64,000 bases of DNA. It comes from Chryseobacterium vaccae. GTDB lineage: Bacteria > Bacteroidota > Bacteroidia > Flavobacteriales > Weeksellaceae. Below the pieces are notes generated by a model that worked only from the letters and a program-made list of their open reading frames with translations, was not told the DNA's origin and ran no database searches. Of this stretch, positions 60,126 to 64,000 are shown in pieces. The first letter of the stretch is position 1; every line of letters starts with the position of its first letter. The stretch spans positions 3,472,001 to 3,536,000 of the forward strand of contig NZ_VSWH01000001.1 in assembly GCF_009602705.1 (NCBI RefSeq), read 5' to 3'. The position numbers and the translations under genes were made by a program.

Positions 60126-61481
60126 TTAATAATGACATTTACCACACTCAAGACCTCCAATTGCATCTACAGTGATCTTACCGCCGTCTTTAGGGTATTG
60201 TTTTTTCAACTTGTCGTGTAGATTCTTGAAGTACTCTTTATTATAACCGTTGTTCATATCAACCTCAGTTGTTCTGTGACATTCGATACACCATCCCATT
60301 GTAAAGTCGTTAGCCATCTGAACAACATTCATTGTATCGATTTTTCCGTGACAAGCTTTACAAACAACATCAATTTTGTTGTTAGGATTTTTCTTGTTGA
60401 AAGAGTTGATGATCGCCTGCTCACCTGCTACTACGTGCTGAGAGTGGTTGAAGTAAACGAAGTCTGGCATGTTGTGGATTCTTGTCCATTCAACTGGCTG
60501 TGTTTTTCCTGTGTACTGTTGTTTTGCAGGATCCCAGCCTGTTGCAGCATAAATCTTCTGGATTTCTCCGTCGTAGAATGCTTTGTCTTTTCCTGGCTCA
60601 AGGTATTTACCGTTGTATTCAGAAATGGTTCTGTGACAGTTCATACAAACGTTCATAGAAGGGATTTCAGATACTTTTCCGTATTTAGCACTTGAGTGGC
60701 ACAGCTGACAGTCGATTTTATTTTCTCCAGCGTGGATTTTGTGCGAGAAATAGATAGGCTGTTCTGGTTTATACCCTTTGTAAACCCCGATCCACATAAT
60801 CCAGTTCCAAACTCCATAAGCTGCTAAAATAGCAAGGATACCTAATGCTGCTTTACCTACATAGTGGTATTTCTGATAGATTTCACTGAAAGATCTAACT
60901 CTTGTTTCGTTTAGTCCGGCTAAGTCTTCAGATTGACCTAATTTAACCAATTGTCTTAGTTTAATTAAGATCCATACTAATAAACCTGCGATTGCTAAAA
61001 GAGAAATGATCACAATGTTTGTTGTGGATTTGTCTGCCGGAGCAGCTGCAGTCTCTCCTCCTGGAGTTGTTTCTGCTGTTTTTTCCGGTTCTGGTGCCGG
61101 AGGATTAGTTGTAAAAGCTAAAATGTCGTCAATATCCTTATCGGTAAGATTTGGAAAGACCTGCATTTCAGTCTTGTTATACTTTTCAAAAATTTCATTG
61201 GCGTATTTGTCTCCAGAAGCTCTCAGAGCTTTGTTGTCCTTGATCCACTTGTGAAGCCAATCTTTGTCTACACCACCTTCTGTCTTTACACGTTCTACAA
61301 CTCCTTTCAAAGGAGGTCCTATTACCTGTTTATCCAGCGCGTGACATGCAGTACAATTCGCTTTGAAAAGTTTCTCACCATTTTTTGGATCGCCGTCTTG
61401 CCCGTAAATTGAAGCACTGGTTGATAGCAATAAGCCTATTGCGATCAACGTTTGTTTATAATGCTTTCTCCAACTAATCAT
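60126..61481 (-). CDS. actA: Alternative Complex III subunit ActA (multiheme cytochrome c)
   Basis: The 451-residue protein has a signal peptide and an N-terminal monoheme cytochrome c domain (CTACHALDKQVIGP) followed by a Pro/Ala/Thr linker and a membrane helix (IVIISLLAIAGLLVWILIKL). The C-terminal multiheme part has five more CxxCH sites (CQLCH, CMNCH, CKACH, CIECH, CGKCH) with extra axial His. The N-terminal cytochrome c fused to the pentaheme unit is characteristic of Bacteroidota ActA. It is the first gene of the operon with a -7 box upstream. Confidence 0.95.
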   Translation of the reverse strand: MISWRKHYKQTLIAIGLLLSTSASIYGQDGDPKNGEKLFKANCTACHALDKQVIGPPLKGVVERVKTEGGVDKDWLHKWIKDNKALRASGDKYANEIFEKYNKTEMQVFPNLTDKDIDDILAFTTNPPAPEPEKTAETTPGGETAAAPADKSTTNIVIISLLAIAGLLVWILIKLRQLVKLGQSEDLAGLNETRVRSFSEIYQKYHYVGKAALGILAILAAYGVWNWIMWIGVYKGYKPEQPIYFSHKIHAGENKIDCQLCHSSAKYGKVSEIPSMNVCMNCHRTISEYNGKYLEPGKDKAFYDGEIQKIYAATGWDPAKQQYTGKTQPVEWTRIHNMPDFVYFNHSQHVVAGEQAIINSFNKKNPNNKIDVVCKACHGKIDTMNVVQMANDFTMGWCIECHRTTEVDMNNGYNKEYFKNLHDKLKKQYPKDGGKITVDAIGGLECGKCHY

Positions 61482-61528
61482 TTAAATTATCTTATGTTAG
61501 TAAAATATTGAACATTCAATCAATTCCG

Positions 61529-61536
61529 CAAAAATA
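61529..61536 (-). promoter_or_regulatory. -7 box of the act operon
   Basis: TATTTTTG on the minus strand, 47 bases before the actA start codon. No clear -33 TTG was found; sequence at that position is AT-rich. Confidence 0.55.
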
Positions 61537-61619
61537 ATATTTTTAACAGGAATTTAACGGTATATGGAAAAGGGAAAATATCATTTACGTTTAATTTGTA
61601 TTGATTCTAAATAACCATG

Positions 61620-61651
61620 TTTGGTATAATTTTTTAATTTGTATAAATTTG
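61620..61651 (+). promoter_or_regulatory. promoter of the SPOR-domain gene
   Basis: TTTG (61620-61623), 20 bases, then TAAATTTG (61644-61651), 15 bases before the start codon. Confidence 0.75.
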
Positions 61652-61666
61652 CGGAAACAAGTTTAA

Positions 61667-62215
61667 ATGAGAAATTTAATCAAAATATTTTCGATAATAT
61701 CTTTATTCGGATTTTATACCATTGAGGCACAGCAGGTTGTTAAAAAAGATACCCTTGCGGGAACTGAGCTTACCATGACTATGGACTCCAAAGTGAGTGC
61801 AGCTTTGGAAGGCATCGAAGGAAAGTGTTCTAAAACTGTATCTACAGGTACGGTGAAAGACAATACTGTGGATAGTGGTACAACTATTCCCACAAAGCCT
61901 TCTAAAATTTATGTTCCGAACAGAGAACTTACGAATGCGGAAATCTGTCGTAAAAATCCTAGAATTTTAGGATTTAAGATCCAGATTACTACAGTGAAAA
62001 GTAATGAAGAAGCAAATGAGGTAAAAGCATATTTCAGAAAGCGATTTCCTAATCTGAAAGTGGAGACGGATGCTTCTTTAAGGCCCAACTATAAAATTCT
62101 GGCGGGAAGTTATTTTACAAAACAAAGTGCAGCCTCTGACCTTTCGAAAATAAGAGAATACTTTAAATCGGCTCTTGCAGTACAGTACAGAATTTTCTGT
62201 TCAGAAGCAAAATAA
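61667..62215 (+). CDS. SPOR-domain-containing secreted protein
   Basis: The 182-residue protein has a signal peptide (MRNLIKIFSIISLFGFYTIEA). A Thr/Ser-rich middle with one Cys is followed by a C-terminal SPOR-like domain of ~75 residues: GFKIQITTVKSNEEANEVKA, YFRKRFPNLKVETDASLRPN and YKILAGSYFTKQSAASDLSK. SPOR domains bind peptidoglycan lacking stem peptides, often at the division septum. A second Cys near the end (IFCSEAK) could pair with the first. It is a single gene with a strong promoter and terminator, divergent from the act operon. Confidence 0.87.
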   Translation: MRNLIKIFSIISLFGFYTIEAQQVVKKDTLAGTELTMTMDSKVSAALEGIEGKCSKTVSTGTVKDNTVDSGTTIPTKPSKIYVPNRELTNAEICRKNPRILGFKIQITTVKSNEEANEVKAYFRKRFPNLKVETDASLRPNYKILAGSYFTKQSAASDLSKIREYFKSALAVQYRIFCSEAK

Positions 62216-62235
62216 ACCAATTATAATACAGTATA

Positions 62236-62262
62236 AAACTCCGGAATTTCCGGAGTTTTTTT
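62236..62262 (+). terminator. terminator of the SPOR-domain gene
   Basis: AAACTCCGGAA and TTCCGGAGTTT form a stem with a minimal loop, followed by a T run. Confidence 0.85.
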
Positions 62263-63539
62263 TATTGATAATAGCGATTCAGAAACCAGAAAAAGTCTGA
62301 CATCCGCAGGGTATTATTGACTGCCAGAAAAATGAATAAAATGCCTGTCGAAACGGTTAAAAATGTCACGATCTGAGGCTGTTTTTTATAGGCATAAAAA
62401 AGCCATCCCAACAACAACGGATAGAGGAAAACGAAGTGTCCGCCGTAAATATATGACGTGTGGAGCCCGAACCTCATGATGCAGTGAATGACAATGTCTA
62501 CAAGGAAAGAAATCATCAGGATCTGGACCAGTTTATTGTTGAAATTTTTAAAATAACTCCAACATATCAGAGCTAAAAGAATGACTATGAAAATATAAGG
62601 AAACAGGGATGAATAAGGTTCCATTAAAAGACCTTTGAAATCAAATCCTTTCATATTGTGTTTATCGGTAATCATGAAGCTCGGAAACAGAATATTACCT
62701 CCGAAAAAGTAAGAAAGGATCATATCCCAATCCGGAATAGATTCTACATTGGAGAACTTTTCATATTGCTGGTTGGTTTTTGAAAAAATGTTCTGGTATT
62801 TAAAATCAATCCTGAATAAGTATAAGAATACAAAGCTGGCTGTCGTAAGCATTACTCTGAAAACAGCATTCCCAAATTTTTTCCAGTTTCTGAAAAGATC
62901 TTTTTCAAAGGCTACCGGAATAAAAACTTTGACCAGATTGGTGATGGTAAGCCCTCCGATTGAAATTCCGGCCAATACCATCGCGGATCCTGCAATTTTT
63001 CCGTCTTTTTTAAGTTTTATGGCTGCATAATAGTTATATAAACTTAGCAGGAAGAGCGTATAAGTGAAGTTTTCAGGAGTGAATGAAAGAATAATATTGG
63101 TCGAGAAAAATCCAAAAAATAGAAGGATCAGAAGACTGATTTTAAGCGGCAGCTCGATAATATTTTTAAGATATTTAAAAATTTGAAGCATGCACAGACT
63201 AATGGCTGTATTGCTGAACCAAGCCAGTGTTAGTCTGAAATTAGCGTCCATTTTTCCGCCTGAAATAAAAAGAGCAGTCTCTCTTATCCAGTTGAAGAAA
63301 TAATAGGAGAGAGGGTGCCTTTCAAAGCTTCCGCCGGACATTACAATCGCTTTATTATCAAAGCTAAAATAGGCATCCCACGGAATCCTGCTGTCAAAAA
63401 TAATTCTGTAGTTAAGGGCGATGTAAGTACCTAGAATTCCATAGCAGATAAAGAAAAACAGGAAAACAGCCAGCTCAGTACGAGAGGACGGGAATGCCAA
63501 CCTTAAAAAATGGATGATTTTTGTTTTAATAAAAGACAT
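62262..63539 (-). CDS. polytopic membrane protein, possible GT-C glycosyltransferase
   Basis: The protein has 425 residues from MSFIKTKIIHFLRLAFPSSR, chosen because a consensus -7 box lies upstream inside the longer frame. About ten hydrophobic segments are present. An early loop has FDSRIPWDAYFSFDNKAIV and FERHPLSYYFFNWIRE, with acidic residues and HPLSYYFF in the first extracytoplasmic loop, as in GT-C-type lipid-linked sugar transferases. Similarity is weak, so this stays a membrane protein of unknown function. It is convergent with the SPOR gene. Confidence 0.65.
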   Translation of the reverse strand: MSFIKTKIIHFLRLAFPSSRTELAVFLFFFICYGILGTYIALNYRIIFDSRIPWDAYFSFDNKAIVMSGGSFERHPLSYYFFNWIRETALFISGGKMDANFRLTLAWFSNTAISLCMLQIFKYLKNIIELPLKISLLILLFFGFFSTNIILSFTPENFTYTLFLLSLYNYYAAIKLKKDGKIAGSAMVLAGISIGGLTITNLVKVFIPVAFEKDLFRNWKKFGNAVFRVMLTTASFVFLYLFRIDFKYQNIFSKTNQQYEKFSNVESIPDWDMILSYFFGGNILFPSFMITDKHNMKGFDFKGLLMEPYSSLFPYIFIVILLALICWSYFKNFNNKLVQILMISFLVDIVIHCIMRFGLHTSYIYGGHFVFLYPLLLGWLFYAYKKQPQIVTFLTVSTGILFIFLAVNNTLRMSDFFWFLNRYYQ

Positions 63540-63554
63540 GGATCTATTTTTTTG

Positions 63555-63562
63555 CAAAAGTA
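63555..63562 (-). promoter_or_regulatory. -7 box of the polytopic membrane protein gene
   Basis: TACTTTTG on the minus strand, 15 bases before the ATG at 63539, immediately after the upstream gene's terminator. Confidence 0.6.
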
Positions 63563-63570
63563 AAAATAAA

Positions 63571-63594
63571 AACCTCACCGGATTGGGTGAGGTT
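63571..63594 (-). terminator. terminator of the partial T9SS gene
   Basis: AACCTCACC pairs with GGTGAGGTT around six bases. A T-rich run follows on the minus strand (GTTTTTATTTTTAC). Confidence 0.85.
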
Positions 63595-63615
63595 TATGAT
63601 ATTTAATAAATAAAA

Positions 63616-64000
63616 TTATTGTTTGATTACTTTTTCAGAAACAGATGTTCCGTCAAGGAAGTCTACTTTTAATAAATAGATTCCTTTTGGAAGTGAAGAA
63701 ATATCTGTTTTTTCAGAATTATTTATTAATAAAGATTTACCAGTCATATCAAATACCGTAGTGGATTTGATTTTTTTGTCTGTCTTTATGTTAATTTCAC
63801 CTTTGGTAGGATTCGGGTAGATGTTTGTTGAGTGATTAGCTTTACCATTTGCTTCCTGAGTAGACAGTGTTCCACTTGCTAAGACTCTTATATCATCAAT
63901 TGAAAGGCTGTCTGCATCGGTAGCTACATAACGGAATCTAATTTTGACATTTGCCTGACCAGCATATGGAGTTAAATTAACAGTAATTGCTAATGTTTCA
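63616..64000 (-). CDS. T9SS type A sorting domain protein, N-terminus beyond the window
   Basis: An open minus-strand frame runs from the window edge to a stop at 63616, about 128 residues. The part nearest the edge (ANVKIRFRYVATDADSLSID then DIRVL) looks like the end of a jelly-roll/choice-of-anchor J domain. It is followed by a sorting domain: STNIYPNPTKGEINI, TTVFDMTGKSLLI, ISSLPKGIYLLKVDF and the end VSEKVIKQ. It is a surface or secreted cargo protein; the main domain lies outside the window. Confidence 0.85.
   Translation of the reverse strand, partial: ETLAITVNLTPYAGQANVKIRFRYVATDADSLSIDDIRVLASGTLSTQEANGKANHSTNIYPNPTKGEINIKTDKKIKSTTVFDMTGKSLLINNSEKTDISSLPKGIYLLKVDFLDGTSVSEKVIKQ

Overview
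The window looks like a chromosomal stretch of a Chryseobacterium-type flavobacterium (Bacteroidota, Weeksellaceae). It is AT-rich. Several surface proteins carry type IX secretion (T9SS) C-terminal sorting domains, and there are GLPGLI, DUF3078 and S46-peptidase families. A complete Alternative Complex III operon is present, and at least a dozen genes are preceded by the Bacteroidota -7 box TAnnTTTG, several with a -33 TTG/TTTG about 19-20 bases upstream. No tRNA, rRNA, CRISPR array, transposase or integrase was recognised.

Layout. Positions 1-2.1 kb hold the end of an outer-membrane beta-barrel protein and a T9SS cargo protein. Positions 2.2-8.5 kb are an accessory-looking minus-strand block: a secreted protein, a Tae4-like peptidoglycan amidase without a signal peptide, an unrecognised 625-residue glycine-rich/coiled-coil protein just upstream of it, a DoxX-like membrane protein and a small two-cysteine secreted protein. 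Positions 8.5-12.1 kb hold two orphan double-glycine leader peptides (one with six Cys, one with four) on either side of comM, a decayed copy of the comM start, and a YdeI/OmdA gene. Positions 12.2-19.4 kb hold a DPP7-like S46 peptidase, a META lipoprotein, a three-gene repeat-surface-protein operon and a LytTR regulator whose phosphoacceptor Asp is Glu.

Positions 19.5-30.1 kb form a long plus-strand run: hflX, DUF4919, a CPA1 antiporter, an AlkD-like gene, three envelope genes of unknown function, DUF6122 and chaA, then truncated hemoglobin (minus) and a YkgJ-type protein. Positions 30.4-36.9 kb hold a Thr/Ala-rich secreted protein, gdhA, dprA, a rhomboid protease and two tandem DUF3078 paralogues. 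Positions 37-41.5 kb are a sufA-like/sufB/GNAT/sufC/sufD cluster for Fe-S assembly. Positions 41.7-46.3 kb carry two GLPGLI proteins, a zinc metallopeptidase and a ygiB/ygiC-like operon. Positions 46.3-53 kb hold an LtaS-like sulfatase, ribH with a TPR membrane protein, apt with a lipoprotein, and a secreted protein. Positions 53-61.5 kb are actABCDEF, the quinol:cytochrome c oxidoreductase. Positions 61.6-64 kb hold a SPOR protein, a polytopic membrane protein and the C-terminus of a T9SS cargo protein running off the window.

Most of the window is ordinary core genome. The regions most likely to hold undescribed biology are the amidase plus 625-residue pair (3.4-6.2 kb), the Cys-rich leader peptides around comM (8.5-11.6 kb), and the repeat-protein operon with its degenerate response regulator (15-19.4 kb).
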